From positions 1-61,103 of IMG/VR virus record IMGVR_UViG_3300008114_000030: 61,103 nt of DNA. One strand, given 5' to 3'. Within the stretch, counting starts at the first letter, position 1. Every line of letters starts with the position of its first letter. Under the pieces are notes generated by a model that was not told the DNA's origin, ran no database searches, and saw only the letters and a list, made by a program, of their open reading frames with translations. Made by a program: the position numbers and the translations under genes. Of the stretch, positions 21,139-29,695 are shown in pieces. The stretch is from a virus.

Positions 21139-24100
21139 CGTGGACTTAGAGTTTCTTTTGTTGTTACTACTTTTAAATTCATTTTTTCAGATCCTGATTG
21201 CAATCTTCTTAAGATAACTCTATTTCCATAGTGTCTAAACTTCTTCCTTTGCAAAGGTGACTTAGCATAATTAACAGCTTGAGGATTTAGATTCTTCCTA
21301 TAGCCATTACATTCTGTGATAAAGTTAGTAATTTGTAAGCCATTAAACTCACCTCTATCTCTTGTAGCATCCCAGAATTGATTAAATCTGTATTTATTCT
21401 CTTCTTTAGCCACATGAATATCTATACTATCTAAATTTATCTTAGGGTAATTTAACAAAGCTACAGGATTATTTTTAGGTTTAATATGTAAATTTAATAA
21501 ACCTGAGGTTTGTTCTGTATTATAAATAAGAGCTTGATCAAAGTTTCCATCCAACACATGATATCTATCTACACATCCTGTGTTGTATTTGAATACTTCT
21601 AAGTAATACTCCACACTTTTTATTGTAGTAACCGAAGCACCTGTGTTTACAGGAAACTCTATCTCCCATCCATAGTTTACACCATAGTAATTATTATAGC
21701 TATTACATAATACATTGTGTTTCCAAAAGTCATTACCTTTTATAGTGTAGAAATGATCATTTGTAGAGAACTCTAAGTTAGGATGCCAGTCATGAAAACT
21801 TATCCACATCTTAGTTTTAGGATCATAACTAATAGTCCAAGAGCAATCTTCAAAGTAGTTAGTATCGCTAGGATCAATTAAAGTTTTATTAGATGTGTTA
21901 ATAGGAATTAAAGTAACTACAAATTTATTAATAAGATTTAATTGAATATTGGCAGGTACTTTAGAATCAATCAGTGTAATATTAATTTTAAAACTACCAT
22001 CTGAAATATAAGGAAATGCTTTTTTAATATTTGGTGCTTTTTCTATTTCAGTGGCCACACAATTTACAAATGATTCAATACCTGCATTTGTAGGAACTGT
22101 TGCAGTGTAAGTACATGTTGCAAGATCATATCCATTTATATTTCCAGATATCTGATAGCCATCTTGTAATTGAGTTGTACTTGATCCATAAGTAACTTTG
22201 AAATTATATGAGTATGATGTTACTCGGAAGTTTTTAGTGTCAGGCATATACTCTATATCTGTCCCTACTTCTATTCCAGGCAATAACTTATAATCCTTTT
22301 TAGAGAAATATACAATCTCATATTGATTATCATATGTTGTTTGACATCCAATTCCTTTTACAGGATTATCTGTTAAATCGTAATTTGGAAAAGATTTTGT
22401 CAAACTGTATATCAGATTTTCTGCAAACCAATATCTCATACCATTCATAGAAATATCAACTATCTGATTACCAGCTAACTGCATAATCTTTCCATTTCTT
22501 TGACTCATGTAGAAAATACCATATGTAGTATTAATTACACTTCTTGTAGATTGACAAGAACCATATTCTAATTCAAGATCTGCATTTACAAGAGCTTGAA
22601 ATGGTTGGTTAAATAAACCACCATCACCAATTGTAATTCTATTACCTGTAGATGTTTGTAATTCATCTACCCCATTAATAGTTGTAGGTGTTGCATCATC
22701 AAAGAAAATAGCAGAACCTGTTCTATTAATTGGCTTTACATTAGTAATTACATTTTCAAAATCTTTGTAGTTGTTGTTTAAGTATATTCTCCAGTTATCT
22801 CTAGATTGTTCATACTGCTGCTGCAAACTATAAACCATTCTAGCAGGATAATATTCAAAACAAGATGCAGGAATATCTGGATCATATGATCTAGGCAAAA
22901 CACTTGACCAACTTGTATTATTTATTGAAGCTTTTGATACAGATAAACTATAATCATATTTAAAGAACTCTGGCACTTTTATAATGTCTGTTCTAAATAA
23001 CTCATATAGATTAGTGTTGCCATATGGATTATAGAATTGCTCAGAAGGTAGAGCACCATAATCTCTACTTGCTAAATTAATCTCAGACTCACAATAAAAA
23101 TCCTTAACCCCATTTACAAAAAGATAGAAGTATCCATTCTTAATATAGAATGTCTTCTTTAACATATCCTGAATTCTTAATCTATATGAATTTGGATCTC
23201 TATCTAAATGATATAATTTACTTGGGCCAAGTACCCAACTAGTAATTGTACCAACTGGATTAGTTACTAATTTTGCAAACTTGCGAGCAAAATCTCTAAT
23301 AAATCTTAAAGGATTTAAACTAAGTCTAGGAAATGCACTTGTGTTAATTGAAATATCATTAAAGTCTATTCCTTCAAATGTAGACCAATATCTAGGATAC
23401 GCAACATTAGCATATAGCTTATAATCAAAGTCAGTTCCATCAGGCATGTTAAATAGCCATTGATTAAATAATGGAAATGTATTTTTCTCAGTATATCTAT
23501 TAATGTAGACATCTCCTCTAAAATAAACAGAAGAAGTGTGAGGATAGTTTTTTGTATATACAATCTTCTCTACACAAGTTGATACAGGAATCTGAGTTAT
23601 AGATGATAATTGACCATATGCACCTTTTAAATCTAACTTTAATCCTACATAATAAGAAGAAATGTTTAAAGTAAAATTATTATTTGTTGTTGTCCAAGCT
23701 TTTAATTGATTTACAGTTCTTCTACTTTGATCAATTGTTGAAGGATTTACTAATGTTCCAATTGTATTTATTATTGCAGTATTTGGTCTAAATAAATTAT
23801 TCACGGTATATGTTCCATCAAATACTTGAACACCTGACTCAACATATCTAGCTGCTTTAATTTGTCTTCTGTAGTTTTGATTTTGAGGATTCTTTTTTGA
23901 ACTATAAAATCCATGGCTATTATATTGTAATGCATATTGTCTCCAAGGCAAAAGTTCCATTACAAGCTTCATAGCATTACCAAATCCTTGAGCTAACATG
24001 AATCCACCAATGCTAAATATTAAATTCATCTGAGTAATAAAACTCATTATGTCAGGAAGTATTCCAGGTTTTTTAGTAGAAGGATTTAAAGTAGTAAGTT

Positions 24101-26378
24101 CATTTCCTTCAGAGTTCATTGTTGGAGCTCCTACCCAAGATCCTGAACCAGCAGGACCTAAAAAACCTCCTGCAAAAGTACCACCCAATGCTGCAGCATA
24201 TGCTAATGCTGCTTTTCCACCAGCACCACCTGCAACTCCAACAGCAGTTGTTAAAGGAATTGAAGTAGGGTCTTTTGCAGTGTTACCTTTCACTGTTGTC
24301 TTTTTTCCAACTAAAGCTAAAATAGCAGAACCAAGTCCTAATAGTAGACATCCTATAAATGCACCTTGTGATGGAATTTTATGTTTAGGATGACCATAAG
24401 GTGGTGTAAAAGTTCCTATAGAATTACCATAGTATTCTGAATAAACTCTTACCTCATTTGGATTTAAATAAGTTCCTCTAAAATTAAAATCAGGAGTATG
24501 AAATGTAAAGTAATCTTTTCTATATAGTGTTATAGGATTCTTAGTGTCATCATGCTCTTGTGGTCCTGGAGGATTATACCATGTGTTTTTGTATAAATAA
24601 TAATCAGGATCTAAACAATTGTATGGATAGTTCTGATATAGTGCTTTTGCATTAGGTTGATTAGGTATGTCATACTCAAACATATTATTAATCAAACCTT
24701 TTGCAATAACTGTTTTATTACCAGTTCTTGATCCTCTTAATATTTCATATCCAACAATTGATTTAATAACATCTCCATTCTCATCAAGAGGTGGTTTTAT
24801 ATTTTCAAATTGTATACCTAATAATTGAATTGATTTATTCGCATTATCATAAATTGGAGAAACTATGTCATCTGGAAATTTATGATGCCTAATGTATTGT
24901 CCACACAAATCATAGTCACTAATTTGTGAATTAGGATAAGGGGTTGTAGTAATAGTACTCCAAGTATATTCACTAGGATTCCAAATTCTAGGTTTGTTGG
25001 GATATCTATTTTCAGATTCCCAATAAGCCATATATCCTTTGTTTCTAATTTTTGCACCATCTGCTGTTGAGCCAGATCCTCCAAGTGAAATCCCTGTGTT
25101 ATAGACTCTCCACTTTTCAGCTGATGTAGCTCCATTATTATCATAAGGAAGAACATCAGGACCACTAACTGTTATGTTATCCCAGCCTGGTCTAATAGGT
25201 CTTCCTGGAATATGATAAGATGCAGATTTATCACCTGTCTTATAAGCCCATCTAATAAAGAAAGAATATATCTCATCTCTCATATATCCTGTTTCATTAT
25301 TACCTTTTACATAATAATCTGCAGGATATTCTACTTGTACCCATTTTGTAACAATTTGATTTGCAAGAGGCTGATAATTAAAATCAGCTTTGCTTTTCAT
25401 TCCAGTTCTTAATAGATAAAAGTTTAATAAAAACATCTTGTCAGATGTTTCATATATTGTCTGATTAATTGGAATATCTTCAAGTGGTACTTGAACTAAT
25501 GTATCATTGTTATTATCAATGTGTACTTTAGTTTGAGAAGTATTAAAAAAACCAACACGCTTTGCATTAGTTACAGAATTAATAGTGCTTATTAGTACAA
25601 CTTCATATTCCTCAAAGTTTGTATCTATTTGAGTAAATGTTAAATCTATTGATCCACCATTATTCTCATGATCCCAAATACTTACAATATTACTCGGCAT
25701 AAAGTAATTACTCACTCTTAAACCATTGATGCTATAAGCAACTACTACTTGATATGATCCATTAAATAATGTACCTGAACTATTAGATCTTACAATGGAG
25801 AAACAAGGTAGATCTATTAGATAGTGTAATCTTGTTTTATCACAATCTAAAACAGGAGGATCATAATAAATTGGCTCAGGACAATCAGGATTAGTTGTAT
25901 CATATTGTTTAATCAACCAAGGAATTTTATCAAGATTAATAGCTCTATCTGGATTTAATCCATCTGCAAAATAAAATGTGTAAGTACAATCAAAATTAGA
26001 TTGAGTAACTCCTGTAATTAAATTTGATCTTTTAAATCCTAAACAACTAGATGAAATATATCTAGTATACTCACAACTATTTTCATCAAATATTCCAATC
26101 TCACTTGTTATGTCATTTGTAGAACAAACAAACCAAGTTGTCGCATCTCTGCGAACAATTCCAATAACATCAAAATTAGTAGATGTGCAATATTGAGTAG
26201 ATGGCTCATTTCCAATAGTACCCCCATCTCCTAAGTTAGAACTTGTCATAGCATTAATTGCATTAGTCCAAACTCCCTCAGGAACATAGCTATCATTAAA
26301 ATCTTTGTAAAGTCCTTTAGTATAAGTATTAGACTTTGCATCAATTAAATTTTGAGTGTTATCTTGCTGTTTAGCCAT
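21135..26378 (-). CDS. Giant tail nozzle/muzzle-type (stabilisation) protein
   Basis: A 1747-residue protein. The N-terminus (KGLYKDFNDSYVPEGVWTNA, then INAMTSSNLGDGGTIGNEPS) matches the start of podovirus tail-nozzle/stabilisation proteins such as P22 gp10, where a K-G-x-x-x-D-F and N-A pattern opens a beta-propeller. In crAss-like phages a very large protein of this kind forms the muzzle that closes the tail. The middle has a hydrophobic insert at about 670-810 with three membrane-helix-like stretches; the rest is beta-rich with aromatic and Cys residues. It ends in an ATGA overlap with the 2454-residue gene. The identification comes from the N-terminal pattern, size and position. The exact equivalence to crAss001 muzzle is inferred. 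Confidence 0.65.
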   Translation of the reverse strand: MAKQQDNTQNLIDAKSNTYTKGLYKDFNDSYVPEGVWTNAINAMTSSNLGDGGTIGNEPSTQYCTSTNFDVIGIVRRDATTWFVCSTNDITSEIGIFDENSCEYTRYISSSCLGFKRSNLITGVTQSNFDCTYTFYFADGLNPDRAINLDKIPWLIKQYDTTNPDCPEPIYYDPPVLDCDKTRLHYLIDLPCFSIVRSNSSGTLFNGSYQVVVAYSINGLRVSNYFMPSNIVSIWDHENNGGSIDLTFTQIDTNFEEYEVVLISTINSVTNAKRVGFFNTSQTKVHIDNNNDTLVQVPLEDIPINQTIYETSDKMFLLNFYLLRTGMKSKADFNYQPLANQIVTKWVQVEYPADYYVKGNNETGYMRDEIYSFFIRWAYKTGDKSASYHIPGRPIRPGWDNITVSGPDVLPYDNNGATSAEKWRVYNTGISLGGSGSTADGAKIRNKGYMAYWESENRYPNKPRIWNPSEYTWSTITTTPYPNSQISDYDLCGQYIRHHKFPDDIVSPIYDNANKSIQLLGIQFENIKPPLDENGDVIKSIVGYEILRGSRTGNKTVIAKGLINNMFEYDIPNQPNAKALYQNYPYNCLDPDYYLYKNTWYNPPGPQEHDDTKNPITLYRKDYFTFHTPDFNFRGTYLNPNEVRVYSEYYGNSIGTFTPPYGHPKHKIPSQGAFIGCLLLGLGSAILALVGKKTTVKGNTAKDPTSIPLTTAVGVAGGAGGKAALAYAAALGGTFAGGFLGPAGSGSWVGAPTMNSEGNELTTLNPSTKKPGILPDIMSFITQMNLIFSIGGFMLAQGFGNAMKLVMELLPWRQYALQYNSHGFYSSKKNPQNQNYRRQIKAARYVESGVQVFDGTYTVNNLFRPNTAIINTIGTLVNPSTIDQSRRTVNQLKAWTTTNNNFTLNISSYYVGLKLDLKGAYGQLSSITQIPVSTCVEKIVYTKNYPHTSSVYFRGDVYINRYTEKNTFPLFNQWLFNMPDGTDFDYKLYANVAYPRYWSTFEGIDFNDISINTSAFPRLSLNPLRFIRDFARKFAKLVTNPVGTITSWVLGPSKLYHLDRDPNSYRLRIQDMLKKTFYIKNGYFYLFVNGVKDFYCESEINLASRDYGALPSEQFYNPYGNTNLYELFRTDIIKVPEFFKYDYSLSVSKASINNTSWSSVLPRSYDPDIPASCFEYYPARMVYSLQQQYEQSRDNWRIYLNNNYKDFENVITNVKPINRTGSAIFFDDATPTTINGVDELQTSTGNRITIGDGGLFNQPFQALVNADLELEYGSCQSTRSVINTTYGIFYMSQRNGKIMQLAGNQIVDISMNGMRYWFAENLIYSLTKSFPNYDLTDNPVKGIGCQTTYDNQYEIVYFSKKDYKLLPGIEVGTDIEYMPDTKNFRVTSYSYNFKVTYGSSTTQLQDGYQISGNINGYDLATCTYTATVPTNAGIESFVNCVATEIEKAPNIKKAFPYISDGSFKINITLIDSKVPANIQLNLINKFVVTLIPINTSNKTLIDPSDTNYFEDCSWTISYDPKTKMWISFHDWHPNLEFSTNDHFYTIKGNDFWKHNVLCNSYNNYYGVNYGWEIEFPVNTGASVTTIKSVEYYLEVFKYNTGCVDRYHVLDGNFDQALIYNTEQTSGLLNLHIKPKNNPVALLNYPKINLDSIDIHVAKEENKYRFNQFWDATRDRGEFNGLQITNFITECNGYRKNLNPQAVNYAKSPLQRKKFRHYGNRVILRRLQSGSEKMNLKVVTTKETLSPR
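23949..24371 (-). other. Hydrophobic insert in the nozzle/muzzle-type protein
   Basis: Encodes residues about 670-810. Segments AFIGCLLLGLGSAILALVG (673-691), a Gly/Ala-rich stretch (709-746) and IMSFITQMNLIFSIGGFML (777-795) are as hydrophobic as membrane helices, in an otherwise polar beta protein. Similar loops in phi29 gp9 plug the tail tip and insert in the membrane during DNA entry. Confidence 0.6.
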
Positions 26379-26763
26379 TTTGATTATCTACTTTTTCAAA
26401 TTCTTTTTTGACTTTTTCACTGCCTATAAATTTATAGAATTCTTCACACAGAAACCCCATCAACCAAGCACATGTTTCTTCATCTGTAATATCTCTATCT
26501 TCTGCTATTCTTTTTGCAGCATGAAATAACTCATGACCTATTGTGTTATGATTAAGAAACTTAGCATCTATCATTACAATGTATAAGCCACCATCTACAG
26601 TAATAGTAATACCTTCTGCTTCTTCAGCTGCAGTACCAGGAACTAATGTTCCCTTTGCATATTTCTTTTGTAAATACTTTTCTGACTTTCCCATCTCATT
26701 TGTTATTACAAATAAGATAGAACAATTGAATGTATTTACTCTTACTTTTTTAGTAATTCTCAT
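26371..26763 (-). CDS. Small HExxH metallopeptidase-like protein
   Basis: A 130-residue protein with the zinc-peptidase helix HELFH at 77-81 (NTIGHELFHAAKRIAE) and acidic residues E95/E96 in DITDEETCAWLMG as a possible third ligand, the gluzincin/ImmA-like arrangement. The strand before it (GLYIVMIDAKFL) supplies the usual edge strand. It is small but complete. It lies between a ring protein and the giant nozzle candidate, overlapping the first by 14 bases and the second by 8. A role in processing virion proteins is possible but unproven. Note that the 2454-residue protein nearby carries two more HExxH modules. Confidence 0.75.
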   Translation of the reverse strand: MRITKKVRVNTFNCSILFVITNEMGKSEKYLQKKYAKGTLVPGTAAEEAEGITITVDGGLYIVMIDAKFLNHNTIGHELFHAAKRIAEDRDITDEETCAWLMGFLCEEFYKFIGSEKVKKEFEKVDNQNG

Positions 26764-27862
26764 AAGGTCCCCTTACAGTTTTAAACCCACCATACCACGC
26801 ATAGCTATTAAACATATTATAATACTTAGCATACATTGCTTTTCTATTTTTCTCCCACATTCTCTTTAGTTCACCAAAGTCAGGAGTATTAATAAAGCTA
26901 AGAGCATTTGTTCTTGCAGGTCTAAGCTTAGCTTGTATAAGCTGTAACTTTTGACTAGTATTCTCACCATTTAAAAATAAGTTCTCAAGTATTCTTTCTT
27001 TAAGAGCATATTCATAATAGTCATTAACTACTGGATGATCAAGCACTAATAAATTACCTTCATCATCTTCCATTACAGATTCATAGTTAATATATACTCT
27101 ACCTTCTTTAAAATTAATAGTATGAATAAATCCATCTCTAATTTTAAGTCTATAATTATAAGAACCTACATTTCTTAAGTTACACTCTGGTTCCCCATAG
27201 TTATATGGTAAAATCTCAATAGGAACTGGTCTAGGAAATTCTCTAATTAACCCTGGTCTTGTCTCTGTAATCTTACAACCATCTGGACAATTGTCCACAG
27301 AAATAGAACAATTGGCTACAATGTTAGCAGCAGCAATAATGTTAATTCTTGCACCTGCGTAGTGTTCAAATACTTTAATCTTTACTTGATCAGGATTGAT
27401 AATTACATATTCAAAGTTTACATAATCTTTACTTGAATTTTGAACAGTAAGTACAATATTAGTTGAAGCTAAATTATGAGTTACAATGTTATCTCCAACA
27501 GATAAATCAGCCACTTGAATCAATGGTCTTGCATTTGTAATCTCTGCAAGTTTTAACATTTGATCATACATTGTCTGAATCTGTGATGATACACAACTTG
27601 TATATGTATCATTACCAACCCCACACAACATTGCAAAATTCATTACATAAAAATCAGCAGGAAGTTTAGCTCTGCCATCTTTTACATCAATCATTTTACC
27701 CCTTGATTGATTAATCTTTAAACCAAGTTCATAATTGATCTTAATTGCAATCTTTAATAATTCTTGAGGATTGATAAAGTTATCCTGATCATAAGTGTAG
27801 AAATCACTTCTGACAGAATTCATTAAATCATCAAAGTTTCTATATTGGAGTTCTGTCTTCAT
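26750..27862 (-). CDS. Neck/tail ring-type protein
   Basis: A 370-residue protein beginning FDDLMNSVRSDFYTYDQDNFINPQELLKIAIK (about 10-41), a helical start, then YELGLKINQSRG, which I associate with connector-region proteins of crAss-like phages. A beta-rich middle with a Cys cluster (CSISVDNCPDGC near 185-196) follows, and then a helical C-terminal part (about 275-350: YEYALKERILENLFLNGE). It probably forms one of the rings between portal and tail nozzle. It overlaps the next gene by 14 bases, so the small HExxH protein is likely coupled to it. No catalytic motif was found. Confidence 0.55.
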   Translation of the reverse strand: MKTELQYRNFDDLMNSVRSDFYTYDQDNFINPQELLKIAIKINYELGLKINQSRGKMIDVKDGRAKLPADFYVMNFAMLCGVGNDTYTSCVSSQIQTMYDQMLKLAEITNARPLIQVADLSVGDNIVTHNLASTNIVLTVQNSSKDYVNFEYVIINPDQVKIKVFEHYAGARINIIAAANIVANCSISVDNCPDGCKITETRPGLIREFPRPVPIEILPYNYGEPECNLRNVGSYNYRLKIRDGFIHTINFKEGRVYINYESVMEDDEGNLLVLDHPVVNDYYEYALKERILENLFLNGENTSQKLQLIQAKLRPARTNALSFINTPDFGELKRMWEKNRKAMYAKYYNMFNSYAWYGGFKTVRGPYENY

Positions 27863-28536
27863 TACTTAGTGTTGCTTAAGAAGTCTTGATTAATATCTTG
27901 AGGAACTTGTAAACTTGTAGTTAAATCTTTCATTACACTTTGTTCCATTTCTCCATATAAGTACATAGGTACTGAGAATGGCTCATCTTGTCTATAAATA
28001 CAATCATGGTCTGTATCACAATTGTATTGACCAATACCAGATCTAAATAATCCTTCCACTCTAATTGCTGGCCAATCTACACTAGGTACATAGATATAGT
28101 CATTTACAATGTAGTAGTAAGGAGTCTTGTTATATCTAAATGTCTTCTGCTTAATCATAGCTTGATAAGTAGAAGGAAAAGTTAAAGTAAGTGGAGTAGT
28201 TCCATCTATACTTGTAATAGATCTAATGATAGGACCATAACTACCCTCATACGCAGGGGGAATTTTATCCTTGCTTCTCTTAATAGTACAGCCTGATTCT
28301 ATGCAAAAACAACCAGTGTCTGCTTTATCTACATCTATTAAACAGAAATAGTCTAAGGTGTGAAATATATTGTTGTACTTTCTAAGTACACCTTTATCAT
28401 CCTCTCTTTTAATGAGCCATGATACGTGTTTGAGAATTAAAGAAAAGATATATCTATCTGTAACAAAGGCATCTATGTTTACAGATTTAATCTGATTCCT
28501 AATTCTACTAATTGCTTCTGATACTGTTGCTACCAT
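27862..28536 (-). CDS. Connector/tail-tube-type protein
   Basis: A 224-residue protein with an N-terminal helical part (VSEAISRIRNQIKSVNIDAF, about 5-24), a Cys-containing beta middle (CFCIESGC near 75-82) and a C-terminal helix (LYGEMEQSVMKDLTTSLQV, about 193-211). The layout parallels the 232-residue protein at 48166-48864 and gp4/gp11-type adaptor proteins, so it may form a ring in the neck or tail. It lies immediately upstream of the 370-residue gene, whose ATG overlaps its stop (TAATG). Tail-tube or ring protein is the best reading; the exact one cannot be told. Confidence 0.55.
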   Translation of the reverse strand: MVATVSEAISRIRNQIKSVNIDAFVTDRYIFSLILKHVSWLIKREDDKGVLRKYNNIFHTLDYFCLIDVDKADTGCFCIESGCTIKRSKDKIPPAYEGSYGPIIRSITSIDGTTPLTLTFPSTYQAMIKQKTFRYNKTPYYYIVNDYIYVPSVDWPAIRVEGLFRSGIGQYNCDTDHDCIYRQDEPFSVPMYLYGEMEQSVMKDLTTSLQVPQDINQDFLSNTK

Positions 28537-29078
28537 TATTTACAAGTTTTACCAAAGTAATAATCTGCTTCGTCTTTTCTTCTTTTGACTAATCCAGCAA
28601 GTGTTTTGCCATCAGCTTTAATCCACTTATTAAATTCATTTCTAATTGTTTCATCTTCAGGATCTGCATTTACTTTTTTAAGTAATGTACTTTTCTTAAG
28701 ATTACCAATTCCTACATTGTATGTAAAGCTAACTAATGCATCAAACTGACAATCATTTAACTCTACTCTAACTACATCTGATACCATACCAGCAAACTGA
28801 TTTAGTACATCTGAGAATAGTTTTTCAGCTTCTGCTTTAGTAATAGTCTCTCCAGGTTTAACAGGAGTGCCATCAGCATAGAATGTATTACCATAGCCAA
28901 TAGTCCATACACCTCCTGCATCAGGATATGCTTTAGACATATAGCCTTCAAACTTCTTTATCTTTTGAGTCATCTCATCTGATACACTATATACACCAGT
29001 AAGCTGCTCAGTTTCTTCTTTAATTTCTGTTACACCTTTAATAAGGCCTCTCAAGAAAGTTAATAATGCTTTCATCAT
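28536..29078 (-). CDS. Endolysin, GH24 lysozyme (muramidase)
   Basis: A 180-residue lysozyme. The catalytic triad spacing is exactly that of GH24 phage lysozymes: E44, eight residues, D53, five residues, T59, within KFEGYMSKAYPDAGGVWTIGYG. The enzyme cleaves the beta-1,4 bond between MurNAc and GlcNAc. The N-terminus (MMKALLTFLRGLIKGV) is amphipathic and mildly hydrophobic. It could act as a weak signal-anchor, but a clear signal peptide is not evident. No holin-like small membrane protein lies next to it. It sits between the HU/IHF-like and connector-type genes with overlaps on both sides, so it is expressed with virion genes and could be virion-borne as well as used for lysis. Confidence 0.9.
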   Translation of the reverse strand: MMKALLTFLRGLIKGVTEIKEETEQLTGVYSVSDEMTQKIKKFEGYMSKAYPDAGGVWTIGYGNTFYADGTPVKPGETITKAEAEKLFSDVLNQFAGMVSDVVRVELNDCQFDALVSFTYNVGIGNLKKSTLLKKVNADPEDETIRNEFNKWIKADGKTLAGLVKRRKDEADYYFGKTCK

Positions 29079-29653
29079 AGTTCTAATGGATTATAATTTT
29101 CTAATCTATATTCATCTAATTCTTTTCTTTCATCTTGATACATAGCACTTCTGTACAAGCTTGCAATCTTTAAAGTATGATCAACTTGAATGTATTTCTT
29201 CCAGTTTTCAGGATACTTTCTGCCAACCTCTTTTGTAAAGTTTCTACAGGCTTTAAATCCCCACAACTCATTAAATTTAAATTTGTATTTAGTTTCATAA
29301 TTACTGTAAAAGATTTTAGCTAAGTAGTTATCACTTTCCCAATTTCTATGTTGTATTACTTTTAAATAATGATCTGTTGTTTTAAAGTCTACATTCTTTC
29401 TAACTTTTGGTTGACAAGTTCCAAGAAACATATAACCTAATTGCTCAGGTAACTCTATACCATCTCTTGTGTCAATTATTTCTTTTGCAATCAATTCATT
29501 AGCAGCAATGATAATCTTCTTTATACTCTTTTGGTCTTTGACTAGGCACTCCTTAGACTTATAGATATCAGATACCCATTCATCTGATAATGTGTTCAAT
29601 CTAGGTGCTTTATACCTCGGACCCTTTCTGTTTAATTTCACTGCACTATTCAT
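29075..29653 (-). CDS. HU/IHF-like protein (tentative)
   Basis: A 192-residue basic protein. Residues about 43-92 follow the HU/IHF plan: a helix (SIKKIIIAANELIAKEII), then GIELPEQLGYMFLGT, corresponding to the G-x-V-x-L-P-G-F-G-x-F turn and strand of HU, then PKVRKNVDFKT in the position of the arm motif R-x-G-R-N-P-x-T-G. The remaining C-terminal half is Lys/Tyr/Trp-rich and adds a domain that HU lacks. As I recall, IHF-like proteins are reported in the structural gene block of crAss-like phages. It might bend packaged DNA or be a connector part with an HU-like fold. Its TGA overlaps the lysozyme start (ATGATG). Confidence 0.5.
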   Translation of the reverse strand: MNSAVKLNRKGPRYKAPRLNTLSDEWVSDIYKSKECLVKDQKSIKKIIIAANELIAKEIIDTRDGIELPEQLGYMFLGTCQPKVRKNVDFKTTDHYLKVIQHRNWESDNYLAKIFYSNYETKYKFKFNELWGFKACRNFTKEVGRKYPENWKKYIQVDHTLKIASLYRSAMYQDERKELDEYRLENYNPLEL

Positions 29654-29695
29654 ATATAATTTACAAAATTTTTTTGATTTTTAAAAGATAAATTT

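Noticed and set aside
24049-24393. Plus-strand open frame of 114 residues, Pro/Ala-rich
   Set aside because: It lies opposite the Gly/Ala-rich insert of the nozzle gene. Its composition is the mirror of that sequence, and no other gene runs on the plus strand.
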